NCBI GenBank assembly: GCA_027532775.1
Contig: JAPZTO010000001.1
Coordinates: forward strand, 248,001 to 312,000
Direction: 5' to 3'
DNA from: Beijerinckiaceae bacterium
GTDB lineage: Bacteria > Pseudomonadota > Alphaproteobacteria > Rhizobiales > Beijerinckiaceae
Length of the DNA: 64,000 nt
The notes under the pieces are model-generated. The model worked only from the letters and a program-made list of their open reading frames with translations, did not search any database and was not told the origin of the DNA. The translations under genes were made by a program, and so were the position numbers. Below are positions 52,490 to 62,269 of the stretch, piece by piece (position 1 is the stretch's first letter; every line of letters begins with the position of its first letter).

Positions 52490-52507
52490 TAGTTCATATG
52501 TAAACTA
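52490..52507. promoter_or_regulatory. Operator candidate upstream of ETF:QO
   Basis: TAGTTCATATGTAAACTA, 17 of 18 bases identical to 35564-35581. It lies about 52 bp upstream of the ETF:QO ATG in the intergenic region shared with the divergent uracil-DNA glycosylase gene. The local AT-richness also suggests a promoter. Confidence 0.65.
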
Positions 52508-52665
52508 AATTCAAGGACCGGCTTGTCGCCTTGCCCTCCGGTGGGTAGTTTCAGGTTCGGGAACGACCTCCCGAACCCGGCAAGGTGCCGGAGGGCGCCT
52601 CTTTCTGGCGTCGGGATGGCCGAATTGCAAGCTGGAAGCATCAGGGAAAGGACCGCGCCTTGGCG

Positions 52666-53478
52666 ATGACCGAACCGCAATCGCCGCGCCGGATCCTCGA
52701 GTTCCTGGTTGCCGCCGGGGTGGACATGATCGTCGGCGACGAGCCGGTCAACCGGCTCCAACCGCCGCCTCCCCTGCCGGAACGTCAGGCCGAGGCAAGT
52801 CCGGGCCGGGCGGCCCCAGCGGCCCCAACACCGGCACAGGCGCCCGCTGCCCTGCGGGCGGCCCCGCCTGCGCCGGATGATGCGATCATGCAGGCCCGCC
52901 TGCAGGCCCGCTCGGCGGCAAGCCTCGAGGAACTGGCCACGATCATGGCGGCTTTCGACGGCTGCGCGCTCAAGGCGACAGCCTCGCGCCTCGTCTTCGC
53001 GGACGGCAATCCGCAGGCGCGCGTGATGATCATCGGCGAGGCGCCGGGCCGCGAGGAGGACGAGACCGGGAAACCTTTCGTGGGGCGCGCCGGGCAATTG
53101 CTCGACAAGATGCTGAAGGCGATCGGCCTCGACCGGAGCGGTGTCTATATCGCCAATGTCGTGCCGTGGCGGCCGCCGGGCAACCGCACGCCGACCCCGC
53201 AGGAAGTGGCGATCTGCCTGCCCTTCATCCACCGCCAGATCGAGCTGGCCGCGCCGGATATCCTGCTGACCATGGGCGCTCCGGCGACACAGAACCTCAC
53301 CGGCCGCAAGGACGGCATCCTGCGGCTGCGCGGCCAATGGTTCGAGGTCGATATCGCGGAGCGGAAGATTCCGACGCTGGCGACCCTGCATCCGGCCTAT
53401 CTGCTGCGGCAGCCGGGCCAGAAGGCACTGGCCTGGCGCGACCTCCGGGCGCTCAAGGCGCGGCTTGCGGCGGAGTGA
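52666..53478 (+). CDS. Uracil-DNA glycosylase, family 4-like
   Basis: A 270-residue glycosylase. Motif A-like GEAPGREEDETGKPFVGRAG and the HPAYLLRQPGQK motif fit family 4. Residues ~20-95 are Pro/Ala-rich and disordered. The four Cys that bind the [4Fe-4S] cluster in classical members are not all present: only DGCALK and AICLPF remain, and KCRPPGNR is PWRPPGNR. A TTG 6 nt earlier has better ribosome-binding spacing and may be the true start. It excises uracil from DNA. Confidence 0.9.
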   Translation: MTEPQSPRRILEFLVAAGVDMIVGDEPVNRLQPPPPLPERQAEASPGRAAPAAPTPAQAPAALRAAPPAPDDAIMQARLQARSAASLEELATIMAAFDGCALKATASRLVFADGNPQARVMIIGEAPGREEDETGKPFVGRAGQLLDKMLKAIGLDRSGVYIANVVPWRPPGNRTPTPQEVAICLPFIHRQIELAAPDILLTMGAPATQNLTGRKDGILRLRGQWFEVDIAERKIPTLATLHPAYLLRQPGQKALAWRDLRALKARLAAE

Positions 53479-53564
53479 CGCCATCCCGGCGCCCTGCAAA
53501 AAGTCGATTTTGTTCCCGGCCCCGGTTTGGTATCCGTGGGCTTAGCGTTCGGGAGGAATGAACC

Positions 53565-54476
53565 ATGCGTCTCGATGACATCCAGGAATCCGCGAATGTC
53601 GAGGATCGCCGTGGCAGCAGCGGTTCCGGCGGGATGCTGGGCGGCGGCTTTCCCGGCGGGCGCGGCAGCCTCGGCTTCGGCACGATCGCCGTTCTCACGC
53701 TGATCGGCTGGGCGCTCGGCATCAACCCGGCGATCCTGATCGGCGGGGCCGAGATCATTTCCGGCGGGGGCGGCGGGCAGGTCGTGCAGCGCCAGCAGAA
53801 TGCGCCGCCGCGCTCCTCCACGCCGCAGGAAGAGCAGCTCCGCGTCTTCGTGTCGCGGGTTCTGAAGACGAACGAGGATGTCTGGCAACAGGTGCTGCCG
53901 CAGCAGCGCGGCGTGCCGTTCAAGCCGGCACCCCTGGTGATTTTCCGCGGAGCGACGCGCTCGGCCTGTGGTGGCGCGCAATCGGCGATGGGCCCGTTCT
54001 ATTGCCCGGCCGATACACGCATCTATCTCGATATGAGCTTCTTCGAGGAGATGCGCACCAAGATGCGGGCCGGCGGTGATTTCGCCTATGCCTATGTGAT
54101 CGCGCATGAAATGGGCCACCATATCGAGAACCTGCTCGGCATCCTGCCGCGCGTCCAGCAGGCGCAGCAACGCCTCTCGCGCCGCGAGGCGAACCAGCTC
54201 TCGGTCCGGGTGGAACTGATGGCGGATTGCCTCGCCGGCGTCTGGGCGCATCATGCCAACCAGCGCTGGCGGATCCTCGAACAGGGCGATCTCGAGGAGG
54301 CGATGAACGCAGCCGCGGCCATCGGCGACGACAAGCTCCAGAAGCAGTCGCAGGGCTATGTCGTGCCGGACAGCTTCACGCATGGCTCGTCCGAGCAGCG
54401 CGTCCGCTGGCTTCAGCAGGGGTTGCGGACCGGGCAGGTTGCCTCCTGCGACACGTTCAACACCCGGGCGCTCTGA
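53565..54476 (+). CDS. YpfJ-family neutral zinc metallopeptidase
   Basis: A 303-residue protein: a Gly-rich N-terminus, one membrane segment (about 37-62), and a zinc site HEMGHH at 181-186, with downstream Glu in [11 protein letters not shown]. YpfJ-type proteins have the HExxH of metallopeptidases but no proven substrate. It is co-directional with moaB, which begins 2 nt later. Confidence 0.92.
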   Translation: MRLDDIQESANVEDRRGSSGSGGMLGGGFPGGRGSLGFGTIAVLTLIGWALGINPAILIGGAEIISGGGGGQVVQRQQNAPPRSSTPQEEQLRVFVSRVLKTNEDVWQQVLPQQRGVPFKPAPLVIFRGATRSACGGAQSAMGPFYCPADTRIYLDMSFFEEMRTKMRAGGDFAYAYVIAHEMGHHIENLLGILPRVQQAQQRLSRREANQLSVRVELMADCLAGVWAHHANQRWRILEQGDLEEAMNAAAAIGDDKLQKQSQGYVVPDSFTHGSSEQRVRWLQQGLRTGQVASCDTFNTRAL

Positions 54477-54478
54477 CC

Positions 54479-55048
54479 ATGTCGATGGCGCGCCTCGACG
54501 AGAGCAAGGCCTTCATCCCGCTCAATATCGCGGTGCTGACCGTATCGGATACCCGCACGCTCGCGGATGACAAATCCGGCGATACGTTGGTCGGGCGGCT
54601 CGAAACGGCCGGGCACAGGCTGGCCGACCGCGCCATCGTGCCGGATGATGTCGAGGCGATCCGCGCCCGGTTGCGCGGCTGGATTGCCGACAAGGGTGTC
54701 GATGTCATCATCACCACCGGCGGCACCGGCTTTACCGGCCGGGATGTTACACCGGAAGCGGTGGAACCGCTCTTCGAGAAGCGGATGGACGGATTCTCGG
54801 TGCTGTTCCACCACATCTCGATCCCGAAGATCGGCACCTCGACCATCCAGTCCCGCGCGACGGCGGGCGTGGCCGGCGCGACCTATATCTTCTGCCTGCC
54901 GGGTTCGCCGGGCGCCTGCAAGGATGCGTGGGACGGGATTCTCGCAGCGCAGCTGGACTACCGGCACCGGCCCTGCAATTTCGTCGAGATCATGCCCCGC
55001 CTCGACGAGCATTTGCGCCGTGTCAAAGCGCAGGGTGCCACCGTCTGA
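54479..55048 (+). CDS. moaB: Molybdenum cofactor biosynthesis protein MoaB
   Basis: A 189-residue MoaB/Mog-type protein. It has [16 protein letters not shown] and the nucleotide-binding [16 protein letters not shown], plus GSTxQS-like [10 protein letters not shown] and [13 protein letters not shown]. It binds molybdopterin, possibly for adenylylation. The adjacent YpfJ and cytochrome genes are probably fortuitous neighbours. Confidence 0.94.
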   Translation: MSMARLDESKAFIPLNIAVLTVSDTRTLADDKSGDTLVGRLETAGHRLADRAIVPDDVEAIRARLRGWIADKGVDVIITTGGTGFTGRDVTPEAVEPLFEKRMDGFSVLFHHISIPKIGTSTIQSRATAGVAGATYIFCLPGSPGACKDAWDGILAAQLDYRHRPCNFVEIMPRLDEHLRRVKAQGATV

Positions 55049-55060
55049 GAGAATGTGCCG

Positions 55061-55351
55061 ATGAAAGCCCGATTGATCCTCCTGGCCCTGCTGGCCAGTT
55101 CCGGCGCAGTGGCGCAGCAGCCGAACCGGCAGCTCATTCTCGAATGCATGGCCTGCCATGGCGATGACGGCATCGCCAAGGACAAGGACGTGCCGCATCT
55201 GGCAGGCCAGAACTATGAATATCTGCTCAAGCAGATGCGGGATTTCCGCGCCGGAAGGCGGCCGCACAAGGAAATGCGCGTGATGAGCCGCCTGATGGAT
55301 GATCAGGAAATGCAGGAAATCGCGGATTTCTATGCTCGCCTGCCGCGATAG
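55061..55351 (+). CDS. Small c-type cytochrome
   Basis: A 96-residue class I cytochrome c. A signal peptide (to about residue 19) is followed by the heme motif CMACH (29-33), PHLAGQNYEYL and a candidate Met ligand late in the chain (EMRVMSRLM). It resembles cytochrome c553/c4-like monoheme proteins. The partner is unknown. An alternative GTG start lies at 55055. Confidence 0.9.
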   Translation: MKARLILLALLASSGAVAQQPNRQLILECMACHGDDGIAKDKDVPHLAGQNYEYLLKQMRDFRAGRRPHKEMRVMSRLMDDQEMQEIADFYARLPR

Positions 55352-55360
55352 GCGACGCGT

Positions 55361-55903
55361 TCAGCGCAATTCGACGCGCGTCACCGAGGCCTTGAGGCGA
55401 ACCAGTTCAGCGCCGAACCGCACGGAATAGGGGTCGAGCTTGGCGAGTGCGATATCCCGCGCGCGGCTCGGCGGCAGCAGCAACGCCGCGTTCCGGCTCG
55501 GCCGGCCACCCATGGTGCGCACACCCTCGATCAGACCGTCGAACAGGCCGCCCATGCCGCCGCCCAGAGCCGGCTGGGACATGGCCGGCCTTGCCCCGAG
55601 GGCCGGCAGGATATCCGCCAGGACCGGCCAGAAATCGGGTCCGAGCAGGAGGCCGGTATCGAGGACGAGCAGACCTGAACCCGGGGCCAGGGTGGCAGCG
55701 CGGGCAAAGCCGTCGGGCCAGCTTTCGGCGGTGACGATCCGGCACCCTGCCGCATCGGCAATCGATTCCAGGTCCTCGGTGGACTGGCGGCAGATCAGCA
55801 TCGCATTGCCGACCAGCCCCTCGACCACGCCCCTGACCAGCGGGCCCAACGTTGCCGTCAGGGCAAGCGGTTCGGGACGCACATCGATGACAGCCGTGAG
55901 CAT
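55361..55903 (-). CDS. Degenerate glycosyltransferase-like protein
   Basis: A 180-residue protein whose order of segments recalls a GT-A fold: MLTAVIDVRPEPLALTATL, LVRGVVEGLVG, CRIVTAESWPDGFARA, and SGLLVLDTGLLLGPDFW in place of the DxD region. The catalytic DxD is absent, and the length is below the usual family-2 size, so it is probably not an active transferase. The call is tentative. It is divergent from the radical SAM gene. Confidence 0.5.
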   Translation of the reverse strand: MLTAVIDVRPEPLALTATLGPLVRGVVEGLVGNAMLICRQSTEDLESIADAAGCRIVTAESWPDGFARAATLAPGSGLLVLDTGLLLGPDFWPVLADILPALGARPAMSQPALGGGMGGLFDGLIEGVRTMGGRPSRNAALLLPPSRARDIALAKLDPYSVRFGAELVRLKASVTRVELR

Positions 55904-56033
55904 GGAGCCTTTCCGGACGGGCACACAGGAAAAATAGCCGCTCCGGTTATTGTGCAGCGCAGCAAGCTTTTTGGCAAGGGGGCGCCAACCTCCCGCAGGG
56001 CCGCCGCGCCGACTTGACTCCCACCCGCAGATT

Positions 56034-56048
56034 GTTCACTTTTCGTTC
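56034..56048. promoter_or_regulatory. LexA box (GTTC-N7-GTTC)
   Basis: GTTC ACTTTTC GTTC is an exact match to the alphaproteobacterial LexA-binding consensus. It lies 15 bp before the radical SAM ATG and just downstream of a TTGACT -35-like element (56014-56019), where LexA would block transcription. The operator call is by motif only. Confidence 0.75.
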
Positions 56049-56063
56049 TAACATCAGGAGCGA

Positions 56064-57197
56064 ATGATGAATGGTTTCGACCCTCGCGATCCCGCCGAGG
56101 CCGAGCGGGTCAAGCGTGTGGAGACTCCTCTGGCCCGTGCGCATGAGCGGGGCCGCGGGACGGTCACCAATGCCGGCGGCCGTTTCGAGAAACAGCAGCG
56201 CGAGACCTTCGATGATGGCTGGCACGAGGACGAGGCCCTGCCGCCCTTCCGCACCGAAACGACAATGGAACGGGCGGTCTCGGTCATCACCCGGAACGAT
56301 TCGCCCGACCTGTCTTTCGACCGCTCGATCAACCCCTATCGCGGCTGCGAGCATGGCTGTTCCTATTGCTATGCCCGGCCGAGCCACGCCTATCTCGGCC
56401 TGTCGCCGGGGCTGGATTTCGAGTCGCGTCTCTTCGCCAAGCCCAATGCTGCCGAATTGCTGGAGCGTGAACTCGCGCATCCGCGCTACCAGCCGCGGGA
56501 GATCGCGCTCGGCACCAACACCGATCCCTACCAGCCGATCGAGCGCCATTACCGGATCACGCGGCAGATCCTTGAGGTGCTGGCCCGGACGCAGCATCCG
56601 GTGACGATCGTGACCAAGAATGCGATGGTCCTGCGTGATCTTGACCTGCTCGCCCCCATGGCTGCGAAGGGGCTGGCGCGCGTCGCCCTGTCGGTGACCA
56701 CGCTGGACGGAACCCTGGCGCGGAAGATGGAGCCCCGCGCCTCGATTCCGGCGCGGCGGCTCGATGCGCTGCGCCAGCTTTCCGCCGCCGGCATTCCCAC
56801 GGCGATCCTCGCCTCGCCGATGATCCCCGCGATCAACGATCACGAGATCGAGGCCATCCTCGAGGCCGGCGCGGCAGTGGGTGTCGAGGAGGCCAATTAC
56901 ATCCTGATCCGGCTGCCGCTGGAACTGCGCGAGTTGTTCCGCGAATGGCTGCTGGTGCATTATCCGGGCAAGCTCCGGCATGTGCTGAGCCTTGTCCAGT
57001 CGATGCGGTCCGGCGCGGATTACGATTCGTCCTTCGCGACCCGCCAGACCGGGACCGGGCCCTATGCCGAGCTGCTCGCCAAAAGATTCCGGATTGCCTG
57101 CCAGCGGCTCGGCATAAGGCGACGGCATTCCTCGCGGCTCAGGACAGATCTCTTCACGCCGCCGGTTCTGCCCGGCACGCAGATGTCGCTGTTCTGA
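56064..57197 (+). CDS. PA0069-family radical SAM protein
   Basis: A 377-residue radical SAM enzyme related to SplB-like COG1533 proteins. The cluster motif is CEHGCSYCYARPSH (Cys95, 99 and 102). It has GTNTDPYQPIE and VTKNAMVLRD, typical of the PA0069 group. Function unknown; spore photoproduct lyase-like relatives repair DNA. The LexA box upstream puts it in the SOS response. Confidence 0.9.
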   Translation: MMNGFDPRDPAEAERVKRVETPLARAHERGRGTVTNAGGRFEKQQRETFDDGWHEDEALPPFRTETTMERAVSVITRNDSPDLSFDRSINPYRGCEHGCSYCYARPSHAYLGLSPGLDFESRLFAKPNAAELLERELAHPRYQPREIALGTNTDPYQPIERHYRITRQILEVLARTQHPVTIVTKNAMVLRDLDLLAPMAAKGLARVALSVTTLDGTLARKMEPRASIPARRLDALRQLSAAGIPTAILASPMIPAINDHEIEAILEAGAAVGVEEANYILIRLPLELRELFREWLLVHYPGKLRHVLSLVQSMRSGADYDSSFATRQTGTGPYAELLAKRFRIACQRLGIRRRHSSRLRTDLFTPPVLPGTQMSLF

Positions 57198-57202
57198 GAG
57201 CG

Positions 57203-57661
57203 TCAGAGCGGCCGGACGAACAGGACCCGCAGGAGCAGCGACGTGGCGATCACGGCCAGAAGCAGCATGCCCAGCCGGTAGAGCAGGCCGCGCCAGTTCA
57301 CCTTGTCCGGCTGGTCCGGCATCAGCATGGGCGGACCGCCGAAGACAGCCATCCAGCGGTTCCGGCGGCGCGGCGCGGGATCAGCCGGTTTGGTCGGCGC
57401 GGGGCCCAGCCGGCGGAAAGCTTCCTCGCGGTAGGCGGCGAGCCGGGCCGGCGTGGTTTCCGAAATCAGAAAGGCCTGCTCGGCCTCGCTCGAGGGCGCG
57501 GCGCCGGTCCGGCGGGTGAATTCCGTTCGGAAGGCCAGCAGCGCCCGGCGATGCAGCGCATAGGCGACGAGCCCGACCGTATCGGCCTCCTCGGGCGCGA
57601 GCCGCGTAAGAATAGCGGCGTCGTCCAGGCTGTCCACATGGCCGGGGTGTGTCTCGCTCAT
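57203..57661 (-). CDS. Hypothetical membrane-anchored protein
   Basis: A 152-residue protein: a helical, charged N-terminal region (ALHRRALLAFRTEFTRRTG...), a Pro-rich linker and one C-terminal membrane helix (LGMLLLAVIATSLLLRVLF). It looks like a tail-anchored inner-membrane protein with a cytoplasmic head. It is divergent from rnhB and convergent with the radical SAM gene. No family recognised. Confidence 0.7.
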   Translation of the reverse strand: MSETHPGHVDSLDDAAILTRLAPEEADTVGLVAYALHRRALLAFRTEFTRRTGAAPSSEAEQAFLISETTPARLAAYREEAFRRLGPAPTKPADPAPRRRNRWMAVFGGPPMLMPDQPDKVNWRGLLYRLGMLLLAVIATSLLLRVLFVRPL

Positions 57662-57726
57662 GGCCGGGCTTGAACCTCGCTGCTTCCGGTTTAGGACGTA
57701 TACGCAGAAACCGGGCGCAAGACATC

Positions 57727-58341
57727 ATGGCCGACGAAATTCCCCAATGGTCTGCCTGGCGCAAGGCCGGGCTGACGCGGATTGCCGGCATCGACGAAGT
57801 CGGCCGCGGGCCTTTGGCCGGGCCGGTGGTGGCCGCCGCCGTCATCCTTCCGGCGGAGGGAATTCCGCCCGGGCTTGCTGATTCGAAGGCGCTGTCGGCC
57901 CCTCGGCGGGAGGCGCTGGCGGAGGTGCTGTTCGCCTGCGCCGAAATCGGGCTTGCCACCGTGCTGCCGGCGGAGATCGACCGGCTCAATATCCATGGCG
58001 CGACCTTGCTGGCGATGGCGCGGGCGCTGGCCGCCCTGCCCCGCCCGGCCGAGGCGGCGCTCGTCGATGGAAAATTCACACCGCCGGGCCTCGCAATCCC
58101 CGCCGCTGCGGTGATCGGCGGCGATGCCCGCGTGGCGGCAATCTCGGCAGCTTCGATCATCGCCAAGGTCACGCGGGATGCCATGATGCGGGAAGCAGAA
58201 CGACTTTATCCCGGCTACGGCTTCGACCGCCATGCCGGCTATCCCGCGCCGGCGCACAAGGCGGCGCTCGCAACGCTTGGCCTATGCCCGCTGCACCGGC
58301 TGTCCTACGCGCCTTGCCGCGCCCTCGCCGGGGAGGGATGA
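57727..58341 (+). CDS. rnhB: Ribonuclease HII
   Basis: A 204-residue RNase HII, which removes ribonucleotides from DNA. The start is AGIDEVGRGPLAGPVV with the Asp and Glu of the active site, then LADSKAL, ALVDG and SASIIAKVTRD. The ATG at 57727 is used. It precedes ccrM on the same strand by about 110 bp. Confidence 0.97.
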   Translation: MADEIPQWSAWRKAGLTRIAGIDEVGRGPLAGPVVAAAVILPAEGIPPGLADSKALSAPRREALAEVLFACAEIGLATVLPAEIDRLNIHGATLLAMARALAALPRPAEAALVDGKFTPPGLAIPAAAVIGGDARVAAISAASIIAKVTRDAMMREAERLYPGYGFDRHAGYPAPAHKAALATLGLCPLHRLSYAPCRALAGEG

Positions 58342-58377
58342 GGCGCTGCAGCCATCCCAAAAAGGGACAGGCAGCGT

Positions 58378-58382
58378 GAATC
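58378..58382. promoter_or_regulatory. GAnTC methylation site before ccrM
   Basis: GAATC, a CcrM target, lies 72 bp upstream of the ccrM start in the short rnhB-ccrM gap. In Caulobacter, ccrM transcription depends on the methylation state of GAnTC sites in its own promoter, so this site may be regulatory. Single-site evidence only. Confidence 0.4.
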
Positions 58383-58390
58383 CCCCGTAA

Positions 58391-59632
<1,242 letters not shown>

Positions 59633-59637
59633 GCGGG

Positions 59638-60699
59638 CTATCCGGCCGCCCCGATCACCTTTCGGAACAAGGTTGGAAGGGCCTCGTCGGGCAGGTCGGC
59701 CTCGGCCACCCAGCGGAGACCGGGCGGCGGTGGCGGCTCGGCGGCGAGACGCGCCTCCGCCACCGACAACCGCAACTCGAAATGCGTGAAGACATGGATG
59801 ACCGGCGCATTGCGTCGCATCCAGTCTGCCTGCACGGGCGGGAAATCCGGCGGCGCGATCTCGGCCCAGCCGGTATTCGGCAGTTCCGCCATCCCGGCCA
59901 GCAGGCCTTTTGCAGGCCGCGTGCCAAGCAGGATCCGCCCGGCGCCATCGCGGACGAGATAGGCCGTGCCATGGCGGACAGGCTTGCCCTTGCGGGCCGG
60001 CTTGACCGGAAAGGCCATCGCGCGGCCCTCGTTGGCGGCCTTGCAGCCGGCACGCAACGGACAGAGCAGGCAATCCGGGTTGCGGGGCCGGCAGATGCCG
60101 GATCCGAGATCCATCAGCGCCTGCGCGAAATCGCCGGGCCTGCCAGCGGGAACCATCGGGCGGAGGACGGCCGCGATCTCGACTTTCGCGCGCGGCAGCG
60201 GCGTTTCAATCGCTTCCAGCCTGGTGATGACGCGCTCGATATTGCCGTCGATCACCACCGCCGGTTCGCCGAAGGCAATGGCCGCGATGGCGGCTGCTGT
60301 GTAGGCGCCGATGCCCGGCAGGGCGCGCAGACCTTCCTCGGATTCCGGAAAAGCTGCGCCGGGGCGGGCGGCGACGGCGCGGGCACAGGCAATCAGGTTG
60401 CGGGCCCGGGCATAATAGCCGAGGCCGGCCCAGGCCGAGAGGACGGCCTGGTCTTCAGCGGAAGCCAGCGCGCGGATATCCGGCCAAAGAGCCAGGAACT
60501 TCGCGAAATAGGGTTTCACGGTCTCGACCGTGGTCTGCTGCAGCATGATCTCCGACAGCCAGACATGGTAGGGATCGGGCCGTCGGCCGGGCAGCGCGCG
60601 CCAGGGCAGGACGCGGCGATGCCGGTCATACCAGTCGAGCAGGGCAAAGCTCCGCGGATCGGCGGGCCCGTCCGTTTGTGTCGGGTGTAGAGCGGCCAC
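59638..60699 (-). CDS. mutY: A/G-specific adenine glycosylase
   Basis: A 353-residue MutY, which removes A opposite 8-oxoG. It has the helix-hairpin-helix LPGIGAYTAAAI, catalytic Asp in VIDGNIERVI, an N-terminal QQTTVETV with the catalytic Glu in SEIMLQQT, the [4Fe-4S] cluster motif CRPRNPDCLLCPLRAGC, and a C-terminal NUDIX-like domain. The GTG at 60699 is the start. It converges on ccrM across 5 bp and is divergent from the DUF721 gene. Confidence 0.96.
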   Translation of the reverse strand: MAALHPTQTDGPADPRSFALLDWYDRHRRVLPWRALPGRRPDPYHVWLSEIMLQQTTVETVKPYFAKFLALWPDIRALASAEDQAVLSAWAGLGYYARARNLIACARAVAARPGAAFPESEEGLRALPGIGAYTAAAIAAIAFGEPAVVIDGNIERVITRLEAIETPLPRAKVEIAAVLRPMVPAGRPGDFAQALMDLGSGICRPRNPDCLLCPLRAGCKAANEGRAMAFPVKPARKGKPVRHGTAYLVRDGAGRILLGTRPAKGLLAGMAELPNTGWAEIAPPDFPPVQADWMRRNAPVIHVFTHFELRLSVAEARLAAEPPPPPGLRWVAEADLPDEALPTLFRKVIGAAG

Positions 60700-60848
60700 G
60701 GATATCTCCCTGACGGGGATCTGCCAGGCCCTTGGTCTGCCGGAGGGAACCCGCTACGATCCTCCTGGATGTGTGACGGCTTCCGAAGCCGCCAACAAGC
60801 CGGCAGAACCGCGCAGCCCGCCGGCGCCCCCAACCGATTGTGGAGAAG

Positions 60849-61442
60849 ATGAGCCAGGACAGCCCGCAGAGGAAACCGCGCCGCAAGGGGCCGGCCCGGC
60901 TCTCCGACCTGGTGCCGGGCACGATCGAGCCCGCCTTGCGGCAGCGCGGCTTCGCGACCTCGGCAATCCTGACCGAATGGCCCGAAATTGTCGGGCCACG
61001 GCTCGCCGAATGGACGCGACCGCTCGAAATCCGCTGGCCGCGCCGGACCGAGATTGATGCGCCGGCGGGAAAGAGCGTCAGCGAAAAGGCCGAAAGGGCC
61101 CGCCGGGCGACTTTGGTCGTCGCCTGCCCCGGCGCCTTTGCGCTCGACGTGCAGATGGCATCGGCCGGGCTGATCGAGGCGGTGAACCGCCGGCTCGGCT
61201 TCGGCTGCATCGGGGCCATCGTGGTCCATCAGATGCCGAAGGCGCCGCCGCCCGCGCCGCCGCGCTCACGACAACTTGATCCGGCTCTCGTCGCCCGGAT
61301 GGAACAGGGGCTCGGGCGCATCGAGGCCGAGGACCTGCGCCATTCGCTGGCGGTTCTGGGTGCCGGAATTGCGCGGAAAGCGGAAGAGATGGCCGGCCAG
61401 CCGCCGGCAACGGCCACAGTTCCGGCAAAAAAGCCGCGCTAG
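60849..61442 (+). CDS. DUF721 (DciA-like) protein
   Basis: A 197-residue protein. Its core has RRKGPARLSDLVPGTIEPAL and LTEWPEIVGPRLAEWTRP, then a SQARLRQS-like helix region (VQMASAGLIEAVNRRLGF). DUF721 includes DciA, which loads replicative helicase, though the alphaproteobacterial forms are less studied. A GTG 9 nt earlier could also start translation. It precedes the DsbA-like gene by 125 bp. Confidence 0.87.
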   Translation: MSQDSPQRKPRRKGPARLSDLVPGTIEPALRQRGFATSAILTEWPEIVGPRLAEWTRPLEIRWPRRTEIDAPAGKSVSEKAERARRATLVVACPGAFALDVQMASAGLIEAVNRRLGFGCIGAIVVHQMPKAPPPAPPRSRQLDPALVARMEQGLGRIEAEDLRHSLAVLGAGIARKAEEMAGQPPATATVPAKKPR

Positions 61443-61567
61443 ATTTGGTTGATCCTGCATGCCATGCGGAGAAGCGGGGCTTGCCTTGCAGCGCGGCTTG
61501 GAACAAATGGCGGGCAGGTTTCGAATTCTCGCGCGGCCGGACGCCGCGCCCTGCCACGGGATTTGTC

Positions 61568-62221
61568 ATGATGAGCCAGCCCTTCCTTCGTGCCGACCGC
61601 CGGACCGTGATGCGCTCTGCCGCGCTGGCCCTTGGCCTTGCTGCCCTCCCTGCCGGTGCGCTCGCGCAGGCCAAGACGCCGGATGCCCTTCTCCAGGCCG
61701 GCCCGCTGGGTGACAAGGTGCTCGGCCGCGACGATGCGCCGGTGACAATCATCGAATATGCCTCGCTGACCTGCGGGCATTGCGCGAACTTCCACAACCG
61801 GACCTTCCCGGCGCTCAAGGAAAAGTACATCGATACCGGCAAGGTCCGGCTGATCTTCCGGGAATTCCCGCTCGATCCGCTCTCGACCGCCGCCTCGATG
61901 ATGGCGCGCTGCTCCAGCGAGCAAAGGTATTTCCCGCTGGTCTCGGTGCTGTTCCAGCAATTGCCGCAATGGGCCGGCTCGGACAAGCCGCTCGATGCCC
62001 TGCTCGCGATTGCGCGCCAGGCCGGTTTCACACAGGAAAGCTTCGAGGCGTGCTTGAAAAACCAGTCCGTTTATGACGGCCTGAATACTGCGAAGAAGCG
62101 GGGCGCGGAAGTGCATGGTGTGAATTCCACGCCGACCTTCTTCATCAACGGCCAGATCCGCCGCGGTGACATGAGCATCGAGGAACTGGACAAGGTGCTC
62201 GAACCCTTGCTGAAACCATAA
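61568..62221 (+). CDS. DsbA-family thiol:disulfide protein
   Basis: A 217-residue periplasmic protein with an export signal (LRADRRTVMRSAALALGL) and a DsbA-like thioredoxin fold. The active site is CGHC (69-72) in SLTCGHCANF, with the cis-Pro loop at STPTFFINGQ. It could oxidise or isomerise disulfides. The order DUF721-dsbA-smc is well conserved in this order. ATGs at 61568 and 61571 are both possible. Confidence 0.95.
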   Translation: MMSQPFLRADRRTVMRSAALALGLAALPAGALAQAKTPDALLQAGPLGDKVLGRDDAPVTIIEYASLTCGHCANFHNRTFPALKEKYIDTGKVRLIFREFPLDPLSTAASMMARCSSEQRYFPLVSVLFQQLPQWAGSDKPLDALLAIARQAGFTQESFEACLKNQSVYDGLNTAKKRGAEVHGVNSTPTFFINGQIRRGDMSIEELDKVLEPLLKP

Positions 62222-62269
62222 GCCGGAGCGGTTTTCCGCCGGCCGGAACAGAAACGGAGGCGGGACAGG

